A stretch of DNA of 10,355 bases from an uncultured Christensenella sp. (GCA_905203015.1 CAJKUC010000023.1:1-10355); one strand, 5' to 3'; shown: positions 1 through 7,395, counted from the first letter of the stretch. Made by a program: numbers and translations. The notes: generated by a model not told the origin, from the letters alone.

Positions 1-2053
1 TTTCCCCGGCGTATTCTTCGTAATCGTTGATCCCGATTTTCGCTTTTATCGCCAAATCGTTGAAATAATCCGAAAAACAGTCCGTGGTAAACCGCCGCGC
101 GTAAATCTTTCGATTGCACAAAAAATATTTCTTTCTCCTCGCTTTCCCTTCTAACGTTCCGCGCTGTTTCGCAAGCACAAGCACGCTGTACCCGTACAAA
201 TTCTTGATTTTTTCGTTATGTTTCCAAAGTTTCGCCGTAACCGTTTTCAGAATATACACCAACAGCGTATTATCCCCGCGACGAAAACGGAAATCTTCGT
301 ACAGCCGCAAAAACTTACAATACGCCTGTTCGCAAACCATTTCTTCTATCGTGTAAAACGGCATAGCGATGCGCTGTTCTCCCGCAGATAAAATCGTAAT
401 CACCTCGGCGAGTTCGCGGGCGTCTGCGCCCCACGATTCTGGGCGTTGTTCGTCCGCAAACACCTTAATAAACGGGAAATTATCCACCGTTGCCGAATGA
501 CGGCTCATTTTCAACCAAGAATTAAACAAATCGTTCTTCTGATTCGTTTCTTCCGCGATTTTCTTGATTTCTTTCAATTCCAGATTGTTCCCGCGCTCTT
601 TCCCGATTTCCGTGATCGCCACCACGCCGAACTCGAAACTGCCCGCTTTCGGATTGTTTTCAAGCACTTTTCTGCCGAGTCGCAAAATATCGAAATCGAG
701 AATATGACTATGCCTTTCGGAGCGTTCCGTTTCCGCGAAAAAATCCGTCAGCCACAGCGGAAAATTCCCGCCGTCGAGAAACATATTATCCGTGCGAACC
801 GCATAATTCGATACAATCAGACTGCTTTGTATCACGTAGATAAAATACGCCTGCGCATACGTTTCTAAAACGTCGAAAATATGCGCCGTTTTCAAGCCGT
901 CTTTATATGCTGCGCCATAGCGTTTTATATCGTAACCGTATAATTGCCCCGTACCTGAACCGTGAATTTCGTATCTTTTTCGCTTTTTTGCTATCCACGC
1001 TTTCGCGCTCGCCAGATTATACACGGTGTGGTGTTCCATACATTTTTTTAGCTCTTTCTCGAAACAAATCCACGGAAAATACGGAAATTTCATATCGTTT
1101 TCCCGCAAGATTTCAAAAGCTTTCTGCCGGAACATCACTTCCTGACTTAACGACATATCCGTGATAAGCGTTGTTTTTCTCATTCCCATACTACCGCACG
1201 ATAAAGACACGATCGGCAATTCGTTGATAAACCCGCAATTTCGCGCTTCGAAATGCCTGAGCCGATTGACGGCTATTTTTTTACGCCATTTATTAAAAAT
1301 CAGCCATACTATTACGCCTGTAACCTGCCAAGGGAACGCCTTGAACGGCACGCGTAAATCCGCGAACAGTTTTACCTCTTGCACGTACAACGACGGCAGT
1401 TCGAACGACACCGCGAAATAGAAATAATACGCGAAAAATTCGAGAATTATTGATATAAAGTTTAAATGCGCCAGCCACAACGCCGCCCAGCATCTGAATA
1501 TCATCGGGTACGCCCTTAAAAACGCTATGTATTCTCTTACAAACCGCTTTACGGGCTGATACGTAACCTTTGCCGCCGATTTAAAGATTTTCAACGGCAC
1601 CGTATCGCGGTTGTGTTTCGTGTTTTCTTTCGCGTACAGCCGCTTGATTACGATTTTCAGCACCACCAAACACGGTAAAACGATGAGTAAAATTTTGCTG
1701 AACGTACCTACACCTTGCGCAACGTTCCCGAAATACCCCCGCGCGTTTTTGCCGTTGAAAAGCAATGCAAAATACCGCTTAGCCGCCTTAAAAAAGCCTT
1801 GCATATCTTTCGGCGCAAACGTCGGCTTGCCCCATACTTCCGAATACTCAGCCACGGACGGCACGGGGGAATCTCTTGCACCGAACAATGCTTTGAAATA
1901 ATATCGAACGCTACCGAATAAATCGACTACGCTTTCTTTCAATCTCGCATACGACGAAGAAAACAACAAAAAGCCGAACGCTATAAACGCGCACGAAATT
2001 ACCGCCGTTACGCACGCATTAACTATCGTATAAAATTTCCGTTCGTTTCGCAT
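1..2053 (-). CDS. Multi-spanning membrane P-loop ATPase, C-terminus beyond the window
   Basis: The frame stays open from ATG 2053 to base 1 (684 codons seen, no stop), so the protein runs off the left edge. A strong site (GGAGGT, 6 bases spacing) fixes the start. Hydrophobic segments lie at about residues 13-33, 119-138, 185-215 and 241-255, followed by a basic stretch and an ATPase-like region. A Walker A-like loop sits at 287-294 (GSMGMRKT), with Arg where the canonical second-last Gly of GxxxxGKT would be. A beta strand ending in TE at 475-482 (FGVVAITE) fits Walker B plus catalytic Glu, and FADEQRPES at 532-540 fits the sensor strand with Gln of FtsK/HerA/VirD4/Zot-type motors. Membrane segments before the motor resemble conjugative coupling proteins or FtsK; filamentous-phage Zot/pI proteins carry theirs after it. 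By inference it powers assembly or export of the upstream envelope proteins, or DNA. Exact family not recognised. Confidence 0.8.
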   Translation of the reverse strand, partial: MRNERKFYTIVNACVTAVISCAFIAFGFLLFSSSYARLKESVVDLFGSVRYYFKALFGARDSPVPSVAEYSEVWGKPTFAPKDMQGFFKAAKRYFALLFNGKNARGYFGNVAQGVGTFSKILLIVLPCLVVLKIVIKRLYAKENTKHNRDTVPLKIFKSAAKVTYQPVKRFVREYIAFLRAYPMIFRCWAALWLAHLNFISIILEFFAYYFYFAVSFELPSLYVQEVKLFADLRVPFKAFPWQVTGVIVWLIFNKWRKKIAVNRLRHFEARNCGFINELPIVSLSCGSMGMRKTTLITDMSLSQEVMFRQKAFEILRENDMKFPYFPWICFEKELKKCMEHHTVYNLASAKAWIAKKRKRYEIHGSGTGQLYGYDIKRYGAAYKDGLKTAHIFDVLETYAQAYFIYVIQSSLIVSNYAVRTDNMFLDGGNFPLWLTDFFAETERSERHSHILDFDILRLGRKVLENNPKAGSFEFGVVAITEIGKERGNNLELKEIKKIAEETNQKNDLFNSWLKMSRHSATVDNFPFIKVFADEQRPESWGADARELAEVITILSAGEQRIAMPFYTIEEMVCEQAYCKFLRLYEDFRFRRGDNTLLVYILKTVTAKLWKHNEKIKNLYGYSVLVLAKQRGTLEGKARRKKYFLCNRKIYARRFTTDCFSDYFNDLAIKAKIGINDYEEYAGE

Positions 2054-2153
2054 CTACCACCTCCGTTTGCTTTGCGGTATACACGAAATACCCGCACAGA
2101 ATAAGCGCGATAATCAGTAATACTACCGCTATGATTCGTTTGATTTTCTTCAT
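2019..2153 (-). CDS. 44-residue single-span membrane peptide
   Basis: The reading frame begins with ATG 2153, three bases after the TAG of the preceding gene, and ends 35 bases inside the ATPase gene in another frame. The product has a basic N-terminus (MKKIKR), a hydrophobic stretch at residues 7-26 (IIAVVLLIIALILCGYFVYT) and a short polar tail of about 18 residues. No independent Shine-Dalgarno site is evident, so it probably relies on termination-reinitiation from the large upstream gene. Its own 3' part carries the GGAGGT ribosome site of the ATPase gene, which implies coupled synthesis of the two membrane proteins. Size and topology would suit a small accessory subunit of the ATPase or a minor coat-like protein, but no family is recognised. 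Confidence 0.65.
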   Translation of the reverse strand: MKKIKRIIAVVLLIIALILCGYFVYTAKQTEVVDAKRTEILYDS

Positions 2154-2156
2154 TTG

Positions 2157-3602
2157 CTACCACCATTCTTCGTCGTTCCGGTTGTTCTGAAATTCTTTTC
2201 TGACGCGCTTTTCGATTTTTCGGCGTTCGCGCTTCGTATGCAGGTTTTTACATACGCTCGCTATGCCTTTGAACGGCAACGAAATTGCAAACACAATTCC
2301 GTTGACTACCATCGGCAATAGCAGCGCAAGAATTATCAACACAATCAAGCCTAAAATCGCATATAACAGTTTTTTACCGTCCGCCGATACGCAACCGCTT
2401 CCGCCGATGCTGCCCGGCTCGTTGGAAGGATCGCGACTGCCCGTCTGTTTATTGTCTATCACGCCAAAGTTGTATGTAATGCCGTCTGTAACGAATTTCA
2501 GCCGCAATATCGTTACATCGCCCACAAGCGTGGAATTTGCCGTCGTCGCGCCCGTAGTGCCGCCGCTTTGCACTATGTAGTCCGTTTCCGTAAATCTGAG
2601 TACCCACTTTTTGCCTTTCAGCTCGTTTAAGGTTTCGTCCGTCAGCGTTACCGCCGATTGATCGCCGCCACGGCTTTTGAAGATCTTCGTTTTATCTTCG
2701 CTTCCCGTAAATTTCTCTACGCTTTCGATACGATCCCACTTGTACGTTCCCGCAAATAATCCGTCGCCCGTATGTTCCACTTTGTCCGTGTATTTCAGAT
2801 ACGCGTATTTGTCCTCTTTCTCGCCGAACGTTTCTTTTTCGCCTACGAAATTGATAAACGACCAACGATATTTTTGCGTTGTGTAGTACACGTCCGCTTC
2901 CAAAAGACTATCTATCCGCTTATCCGTATTAAACGCCACGAAATGACTGTCGCACGCGCTCGCGTACAGATTAAACCCGTTTTCGTACCGCACAAACCCA
3001 ACGAATTTATCAGTAATCTCTATTGTTTCTAAATCCACACAATTCACATATTCTTTACCGTTGATTTTGCCGAACGTGTATTGCTTATTCACCGCAAAAT
3101 TCACTTCCGTTACCGTGTTTCCGCCGCTCGCGGGGGGATCTACGCTTTCATCGAACGGGCGGTAAATCGAACTGATCACGTAATACCTTGTAGGCTCGCT
3201 TTTCACCGTGAAATTCAGCACTTTGTACTTATACAGCGTGCCGCTGCCGCTTAATTTTTCGAGCTTGTAGTTTAAAAAACTTATATTTTCGTTAATCGTA
3301 GTAGAAAGATTCATGCTCGAAGCCGTAAAATTCTTCGTTTCGCCGCTCGGCTGATACACGTACAAAAACAACTCTTTTTCCGTGCTTTCCGCCACCTGTA
3401 TCAACCGTAACGAATAATCATTTTCGATCAGCGGATAATTTTCCGCCTGAAACGATTTATCTTTCTGCAAATCCTGCAATACGCCCGAATACCCTTCCGC
3501 TTTCGTTTCAAATTGTTTTGTATGTACCGCCGTCAAGACGGTACATACAACAATAGCAAAAGCGAAAATCATTGTTAAAATCTTCTCTCTCGCCTTACTC
3601 AT
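2157..3602 (-). CDS. Large surface protein with N-terminal signal/anchor and C-terminal membrane segment
   Basis: Function unknown. The 481-residue product has a signal or anchor helix at about residues 8-26, then about 370 residues rich in beta-type sequence with aromatic and polar alternation and few Cys. A Gly/Ser/Pro linker (around 'NEPGSIGGSGC') leads to a long hydrophobic segment at about 412-440. A strongly basic, then acidic tail of about 30 residues ends in EEWW. The extracellular body with a C-terminal membrane stop and charged cytosolic tail recalls, in layout only, filamentous-phage adsorption proteins or a surface receptor. The start ATG directly follows the TAA of the previous gene, so no upstream extension is possible. 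The AAGGAGG site sits 14 bases upstream inside that gene, rather far, which points to coupled reinitiation. It is followed closely by the 44-residue peptide and the ATPase, suggesting one complex. Confidence 0.8.
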   Translation of the reverse strand: MSKAREKILTMIFAFAIVVCTVLTAVHTKQFETKAEGYSGVLQDLQKDKSFQAENYPLIENDYSLRLIQVAESTEKELFLYVYQPSGETKNFTASSMNLSTTINENISFLNYKLEKLSGSGTLYKYKVLNFTVKSEPTRYYVISSIYRPFDESVDPPASGGNTVTEVNFAVNKQYTFGKINGKEYVNCVDLETIEITDKFVGFVRYENGFNLYASACDSHFVAFNTDKRIDSLLEADVYYTTQKYRWSFINFVGEKETFGEKEDKYAYLKYTDKVEHTGDGLFAGTYKWDRIESVEKFTGSEDKTKIFKSRGGDQSAVTLTDETLNELKGKKWVLRFTETDYIVQSGGTTGATTANSTLVGDVTILRLKFVTDGITYNFGVIDNKQTGSRDPSNEPGSIGGSGCVSADGKKLLYAILGLIVLIILALLLPMVVNGIVFAISLPFKGIASVCKNLHTKRERRKIEKRVRKEFQNNRNDEEWW

Positions 3603-4193
3603 TTAAAATACTATCGCCTCCTTGTCTAATCTGACGCCCGCTACTTTACTACTCAAAGTAAAGTAAATCGTTACGCTCGACTTCTCGTTGTACGAACTCA
3701 CCACCAGCGCGAACATATCGTTGTACGCCTTTTCTTCAATGAGCGCCGTATCCAGCCCCGGATAGATTGCCTGTAACACGCCCGTAAGGTTTTCCCCTTT
3801 CGGCGTTACTTTGAACGAGCTTTCCGATTTTTCTATCTCGAACCCGTCCGTTAAATCCGTTTCGGCTTGAAATTGTCTATTCTCGCCGTTTACCGTAAAC
3901 GAAAAGTCTTGATTTTTATCTGCGGCGTTCGGCACAATCTTTACGTTATAACCCTTGTTCTCGTCCGTTGCGAACGAAAACGTGTATTTCACTTCCACCT
4001 GCATAGGCTTCGCCCGCGTGATTTCGTACCCGCCCGAACCCGACATGATTTCTTTATCTTCCACCTTTAAATAGAACGTTTTGAAATCGTCCGTAAATCC
4101 GTTCGTGAACCGCGCCACTACGCCGACGATGATGATCGCCACCAGCACGATTCCGACGTATGCAAGCCAACCCGCGCTTTTTCGTTTTACCAC
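3603..4193 (-). CDS. Membrane-anchored exported protein with BIG2-like C-terminal strand
   Basis: Family unknown; 196 residues. A basic N-terminus is followed by one membrane helix at about residues 9-28, so the remaining 165 residues should lie outside the cell. The body is predicted mostly beta from alternating hydrophobic residues. The last 13 residues (VAGVRLDKEAIVF) match the C-termini of the two preceding exported proteins and resemble the first strand of a bacterial Ig-like (BIG2) domain. The start is GTG 4193: GGAGGTG lies 7 bases upstream, while an ATG overlapping it in another frame meets a stop after two codons. The codons for the final Lys-Glu-Ala of the motif also form the ribosome site of the next gene, and its TAA abuts that gene's ATG. 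Confidence 0.8.
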   Translation of the reverse strand: MVKRKSAGWLAYVGIVLVAIIIVGVVARFTNGFTDDFKTFYLKVEDKEIMSGSGGYEITRAKPMQVEVKYTFSFATDENKGYNVKIVPNAADKNQDFSFTVNGENRQFQAETDLTDGFEIEKSESSFKVTPKGENLTGVLQAIYPGLDTALIEEKAYNDMFALVVSSYNEKSSVTIYFTLSSKVAGVRLDKEAIVF

Positions 4194-4232
4194 ATTCTTT
4201 CACCTCCCGTTTAATTTTTTTGCGTGGGCTAA

Positions 4233-5225
4233 CTAAAATTCCATTTCGTTTTGGCTCATATTCACGCCCGTTACCACGCCCGGATCGTACACGACTTTGA
4301 TCGTTTTACTGCACCCCGAATTTCTCTCGGTGAGCGTTACGTTGAAATAACATTCGCTGACGTACGAACGGAATTTCCCTTCATAGAAAATCGTTCTCCC
4401 GCCGTCCATTCGCCCCGTACCGCGATAAAAATCTTCCACCGCCGAAAGCGTTTTTATCGTCAGTTTCCCGTTTGCATAACTTGCCGAAATCAACGCGTCT
4501 TTCAGCGAGTCGTATTCTACGGTTGTATCGCTCGCGTCGTACCATTTGTCTTTGTTCTGCGCCTGGAAATGCTCCATGTACCCAAGCACCACCTGCCCTA
4601 CGCCCGTTACGCTCACCGCGATATCGTTGAACTTCTCGCCCACCGCGCCGAACGGATTGCTCATTTCAATCGCGTATTCGTATGTATTTCCGATGCCGAA
4701 CCGGTACGCGCCGTCCGTTTCCTGTGTACTCCCCGTAAGCGTTATCTCGGTAGGCTGCCCCGCATAAGTTACTATGCAGGTAGCCACATATTTGCCTTGA
4801 CGGGTTACGCATACCACCACAATTTCGCCCGAGAACGGCTGTTTGCACGTTACCGTTGCCGAAAGCGAGCCGTCCGAATCCGGCGTTACCGTGAGATAAT
4901 CCGTAACTGCCCCGTTTTGCTTTTCGCCCCATTCCACCGACCAGTCTACCGACGCGTTCTTTGCCGTACTCGGCTCGATAATCGCTTGTATTTTCTTGCT
5001 TACCATCTTTTGTTCGCCTGCGCTTTCCGAAAGCGGGGATATGATCGTGCTTTCCATTGATAGTTTCGCTATTTTGACAGGCTTCGCCTGCCCCGTTTGG
5101 CTTTGTTCCTGCGTTACGGATATATGCGCAGCAGAACTTTTACCGCAACCCGATAAACAAAACGCGCCGACCATACCCGCGATTAACGCGCTTAGAAGCA
5201 GTGTTTTTACTTTGTATTTTTTCAT
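4233..5225 (-). CDS. Exported lipoprotein with Ig-like (BIG2-type) domain, paralogue of the preceding gene product
   Basis: The product has a classical lipoprotein signal: basic MKKYKVK, hydrophobic core, and lipobox LSGC with Cys27 as the predicted lipidated residue. Mature residues from about 50 to 170 resemble a bacterial Ig-like domain, with the blocks VDWSVEW and TDYLTVTPDSDGSLSATV. The same blocks occur in the neighbouring 334-residue protein (VDWSVSF, TDYVTVTPSSEGALTAVV), so the two are tandem paralogues. A second, less recognisable beta-rich half follows. The C-terminus is VTGVNMSQNEMEF, the motif shared with its two neighbours. ATG 5225 has AAGGAG at good spacing, and a GC-rich hairpin lies 36 bases upstream. 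A structural or adhesive subunit tethered to the membrane is likely; no precise family name is claimed. Confidence 0.82.
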   Translation of the reverse strand: MKKYKVKTLLLSALIAGMVGAFCLSGCGKSSAAHISVTQEQSQTGQAKPVKIAKLSMESTIISPLSESAGEQKMVSKKIQAIIEPSTAKNASVDWSVEWGEKQNGAVTDYLTVTPDSDGSLSATVTCKQPFSGEIVVVCVTRQGKYVATCIVTYAGQPTEITLTGSTQETDGAYRFGIGNTYEYAIEMSNPFGAVGEKFNDIAVSVTGVGQVVLGYMEHFQAQNKDKWYDASDTTVEYDSLKDALISASYANGKLTIKTLSAVEDFYRGTGRMDGGRTIFYEGKFRSYVSECYFNVTLTERNSGCSKTIKVVYDPGVVTGVNMSQNEMEF

Positions 5226-5260
5226 GTTCTTTCTCCTTATGTTTTTACTTTTTATGCTTG

Positions 5261-5292
5261 TCCGCGCCGATTCGTCTTTTCATCGGCGCGGA
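5261..5292 (-). promoter_or_regulatory. Intercistronic GC-rich hairpin (copy 2)
   Basis: A perfect 11-bp stem (TCCGCGCCGAT pairing with ATCGGCGCGGA) closes a 10-base loop. No T-run follows on the minus strand, so it is not a typical intrinsic terminator. Its inner nine stem pairs are identical to those of the hairpin at 6373-6397, and it sits 36 bases before the lipoprotein start, matching the 37 bases of the other copy. An mRNA stabiliser or processing site that adjusts subunit amounts is a reasonable inference. Confidence 0.7.
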
Positions 5293-5331
5293 TTCGCTTT
5301 TCGCCTTTATTCCTTGACGACGCTTATCTTA

Positions 5332-6336
5332 TCAGAACACCAGTTCCGTCTGATCCACTTTCACGCTTTCTACGCCTTTCTGCCCCACTATGACCGACGT
5401 ATCAAGCGCGATTCCGAATGTCGCAAGTTGCGTTCCGCCGTTCGCGGTATAAATTACGATTTCGTATGCGGTGCCGCTGAAGCCCTGCATTGCCGCAATC
5501 AGTTTGTTCTTCTGCGCATTCGTCAAGCCTTGTACAAACGTGCTGTCAAACCAGCCGTAAGAAAGACCGCTCGATGTAAGCCCGTACTCGCGCGGCGCAA
5601 AATCCGATCCGGCTTTCGCCAAAGCGCTTTTAAACGCTTCGGTCGGCTTCACCGTGATATACTCCGCTTTATCCGTATTCGCTCGCGTGTACACCGTAGA
5701 TTTATTCGCTACAATATTCACTTTGCAACCTTTACCGATCGAAAAATCCGGCGTTACGGAATTTGTTTTTGTTCCCGTCGTGGAATAGGTTTTATCGTCA
5801 AGCGTAAGCGTATACCCCGTTGTGCGCTGTAAATATTCTACGTTCAACGTTGCATACGCCTCGGCGTTATCCCGCGATACGGTTTTTACAACAATCTGTT
5901 CGCCGAACGCCGCTACGTTCTGTACCACAGCAGTCAACGCTCCCTCCGACGACGGCGTTACCGTTACGTAATCGGTTACTTTTTTGCCGCTTGCCCATGT
6001 CGAACTTGCGTTCGAAAACGATACCGACCAGTCTACTTTCCGGTTCGCCGCGTCTTCCGGGTAAACGGTTGCCGTTACCGTATACGCCGTCTCCGCCTGC
6101 GCGCTTACTCCGTATGCCGCGTATGCTTCTACGGGTATCTTTGTCGTCATCAGTTTTATCCCTGCGCTTTCGCCGCTCGTTATTTCCGTCTCGCCGTAAG
6201 ACGATGCCTGCTCTTCTTGATTCCCGGGTTTCGCCGCATTGTTCGCTTTGTTCGTTATCGCCCCGAACGTTACCATACACACGGCTGCCGCTGCCGCCGT
6301 GAGACTTGCCATCAGTTTCCCTTTTTTGTTTTTCAT
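5332..6336 (-). CDS. Exported Ig-like (BIG2-type) protein, paralogue of the downstream lipoprotein
   Basis: The 334-residue product starts with a basic segment and hydrophobic helix (about residues 8-27, ending near VCMVTFGAIT) without a proper lipobox, so it is secreted or N-terminally anchored. Residues about 60-170 have BIG2-like features: AYTVTATVYPEDA, RKVDWSV, TDYVTVTPSSEGALTA. The C-terminal half is beta-rich and ends in VESVKVDQTELVF. The chosen ATG has AAAGGAG 12 bases upstream. An upstream in-frame start at 6423 would put 29 charged residues before the signal and span the intercistronic hairpin, so I reject it; an intermediate ATG at 6363 lacks a convincing site. This is the first gene of the envelope module; with the lipoprotein it forms a duplicated pair, perhaps major and minor subunits of one structure. 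Confidence 0.82.
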   Translation of the reverse strand: MKNKKGKLMASLTAAAAAVCMVTFGAITNKANNAAKPGNQEEQASSYGETEITSGESAGIKLMTTKIPVEAYAAYGVSAQAETAYTVTATVYPEDAANRKVDWSVSFSNASSTWASGKKVTDYVTVTPSSEGALTAVVQNVAAFGEQIVVKTVSRDNAEAYATLNVEYLQRTTGYTLTLDDKTYSTTGTKTNSVTPDFSIGKGCKVNIVANKSTVYTRANTDKAEYITVKPTEAFKSALAKAGSDFAPREYGLTSSGLSYGWFDSTFVQGLTNAQKNKLIAAMQGFSGTAYEIVIYTANGGTQLATFGIALDTSVIVGQKGVESVKVDQTELVF

Positions 6337-6372
6337 GCTTGTTTTTTCTCCTTTGTTTTGCATTGTTTGCGC

Positions 6373-6397
6373 CCGCGCCGATTTCTCCTCGGCGCGG
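6373..6397 (-). promoter_or_regulatory. Intercistronic GC-rich hairpin (copy 1)
   Basis: A perfect 9-bp stem (CCGCGCCGA with TCGGCGCGG) closes a 7-base loop that on the minus strand reads GGAGAAA, a Shine-Dalgarno-like sequence. No T-run follows. It lies 37 bases before the start of the first exported Ig-like gene and duplicates the stem at 5261-5292, so leader and gene were probably duplicated together. Confidence 0.7.
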
Positions 6398-6430
6398 ACT
6401 GTGTTTTGTTTTGCCGACAACAACGTATCG

Positions 6431-6832
6431 TTATCTTAAAATCATTTTTAAGAACGATTTATCGCACTGATTCGCGGGCTTGATCGGACATTCGTATTCC
6501 GTTCCGTCCGGATCGTACGATACCACTTTGTACGTGTTCCCTTTCACCACTTTGCCGTGTTCGTCCTTGATTTCATACGGCGTGATCACCAGTTCCGCTT
6601 CCGGCGCGTCGTTAAACACGATATCCAACACCTTGTACCCGCCGACGTCGGGCGGCACTACGCTCGCACGGATATCTCTCCCGCGTGCCTTGCCTCGGAT
6701 AAAATACGTATAATACGTCTTTTCGTTCTTTTCATACGTTTCGCGTTCCACCATAATCGGGGCTTTTACTACTTTTTCGTCCGACTTTGCTTCCTGTTTT
6801 ACATTCTGTTTTGCTTCGTTTTTCTGTTCCAT
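6431..6832 (-). CDS. Small cytosolic protein with lysine-rich N-terminus, family unknown
   Basis: The 133-residue product has no signal or membrane segment. Residues 1-25 are charged and low in complexity (KNEAKQNVKQEAK). The rest looks like a compact alpha/beta domain containing TYYTYFIRGKARGRD, SVVPPDVGGYKVLDIVF and a C-terminal KSFLKMILR. Basic and aromatic residues in the domain would suit nucleic-acid binding, for example a single-strand DNA-binding role as in phages and conjugative elements, but that is inference only. ATG 6832 has GAGGAG at good spacing and lies 15 bases after the previous stop. The N-terminal tag shares an 18-base identity with the upstream gene. Confidence 0.75.
   Translation of the reverse strand: MEQKNEAKQNVKQEAKSDEKVVKAPIMVERETYEKNEKTYYTYFIRGKARGRDIRASVVPPDVGGYKVLDIVFNDAPEAELVITPYEIKDEHGKVVKGNTYKVVSYDPDGTEYECPIKPANQCDKSFLKMILR
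6806..6823 (-). repeat. 18-bp direct repeat, copy in the 133-residue gene
   Basis: The minus strand reads AAAAACGAAGCAAAACAG, identical to 7127-7144. It encodes KNEAKQ near the N-terminus in both genes, in the same frame. Confidence 0.85.
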
Positions 6833-6847
6833 ATTGATTTCTCCTCG

Positions 6848-7150
6848 TTATTTAGATTTTCTCTGCGAAATCTCTTTCGCCTCTTCCTTCGTTTTGCCTT
6901 CCGCCAGCGCTTTCTTATACTTGTATATGCCGGCATGGTCCGATTGCGCCTGCAAGTACCCCGAACGCATCCCCGCTTCGTAATCCGTTAATTCTTTCCC
7001 TTCTTTCGGTCCATACGTATGGACTTTCGCCTTGCGATCTTCCGCATACCCTTTTGCTCGCTTACTCGGCACAGACCATCTGCGAATATTGTATTTATCC
7101 GCATTTTGCGCCGGCTGCTTCGCAGGCTGTTTTGCTTCGTTTTTTGCCAT
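6848..7150 (-). CDS. Small basic lysine-rich protein, family unknown
   Basis: The 100-residue product is very rich in Lys, Ala, Gln and Glu and has no membrane segment. It begins with a probably disordered tag (KNEAKQPAKQPAQ), followed by basic, Tyr-containing sequence and a C-terminal helix (KKALAEGKTKEEAKEISQRKSK). Such composition is common in DNA-binding or scaffold-like phage proteins, but no domain is recognised. AAGGAG lies 7 bases upstream of ATG 7150, a strong site. It directly precedes the 133-residue gene that carries the same tag, so the two may share a partner or location. Confidence 0.75.
   Translation of the reverse strand: MAKNEAKQPAKQPAQNADKYNIRRWSVPSKRAKGYAEDRKAKVHTYGPKEGKELTDYEAGMRSGYLQAQSDHAGIYKYKKALAEGKTKEEAKEISQRKSK
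7127..7144 (-). repeat. 18-bp direct repeat, copy in the 100-residue gene
   Basis: Identical to 6806-6823 and in the same frame, encoding KNEAKQ. The similarity continues more loosely at protein level (KQPAKQPAQ against KQNVKQEAK). Confidence 0.85.
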
Positions 7151-7257
7151 TTCTGTTCTCCTTACAAAATTTTTGCCCGTATCGCCGTTAGCGAAGCGTT
7201 TTTTGTGGCGGGGTGCGCTTACGCCGATTCCTTCCGAATGCTTTGCGGCCCGCCTGT

Positions 7258-7395
7258 TCAGTTGTAATTTTTTATCTGCAATAGCCGAATTATCTTTGGA
7301 ACATCACGTTCCTTTGCGACGATTGCCACGAAAAAGCGACGTCTTTCTTTTTCCTGCAATCCGTCCCGCCTGTTTCTTTCAGCCGTTACATTCAT
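7258..7395 (-). CDS. Possible 45-residue basic protein in an otherwise empty 300-bp stretch
   Basis: Bases 7151-7449 hold no confident gene. The only candidate runs from ATG 7395 to TGA 7258 and gives a charged peptide with a central KERRRFFVAIVAKERDVPKI and no signal or membrane segment. No convincing Shine-Dalgarno site precedes the ATG, while the neighbours all have good ones, which argues against it. The stretch also contains a 10-base repeat (AACAGGCGGG, on the minus strand ending near 7369 and 7247) and a small palindrome at 7298-7312. No clear promoter was found. It may be a leader for the downstream operon, or a decayed gene. Confidence 0.25.
   Translation of the reverse strand: MNVTAERNRRDGLQEKERRRFFVAIVAKERDVPKIIRLLQIKNYN

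Noticed and set aside
4251..5060. Long plus-strand open frame opposite the lipoprotein gene
   Set aside because: It is an antisense shadow: Arg/His-rich composition, no ribosome site, and the opposite frame has a clear lipoprotein signal and paralogue. The same holds for the plus-strand frames at 446-868, 4996-5832 and 6557-6991.
5867..6280. Minus-strand 137-residue frame inside the Ig-like gene
   Set aside because: Low-complexity Arg/Gly/Asp composition in an alternative frame of a well supported exported protein.
3603..6336. C-terminal Phe motif as a Gram-negative outer-membrane beta-signal
   Set aside because: The proteins are not barrel-like, one is a lipoprotein, and all other signs point to a Gram-positive host; the BIG2 first strand is a closer match. 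A diderm Firmicute would reopen this option.
7298..7312. GGAAC-5 bases-GTTCC as a second SOS box
   Set aside because: Spacing is 5 instead of 4, the flanking C/G are missing, and no promoter is adjacent.
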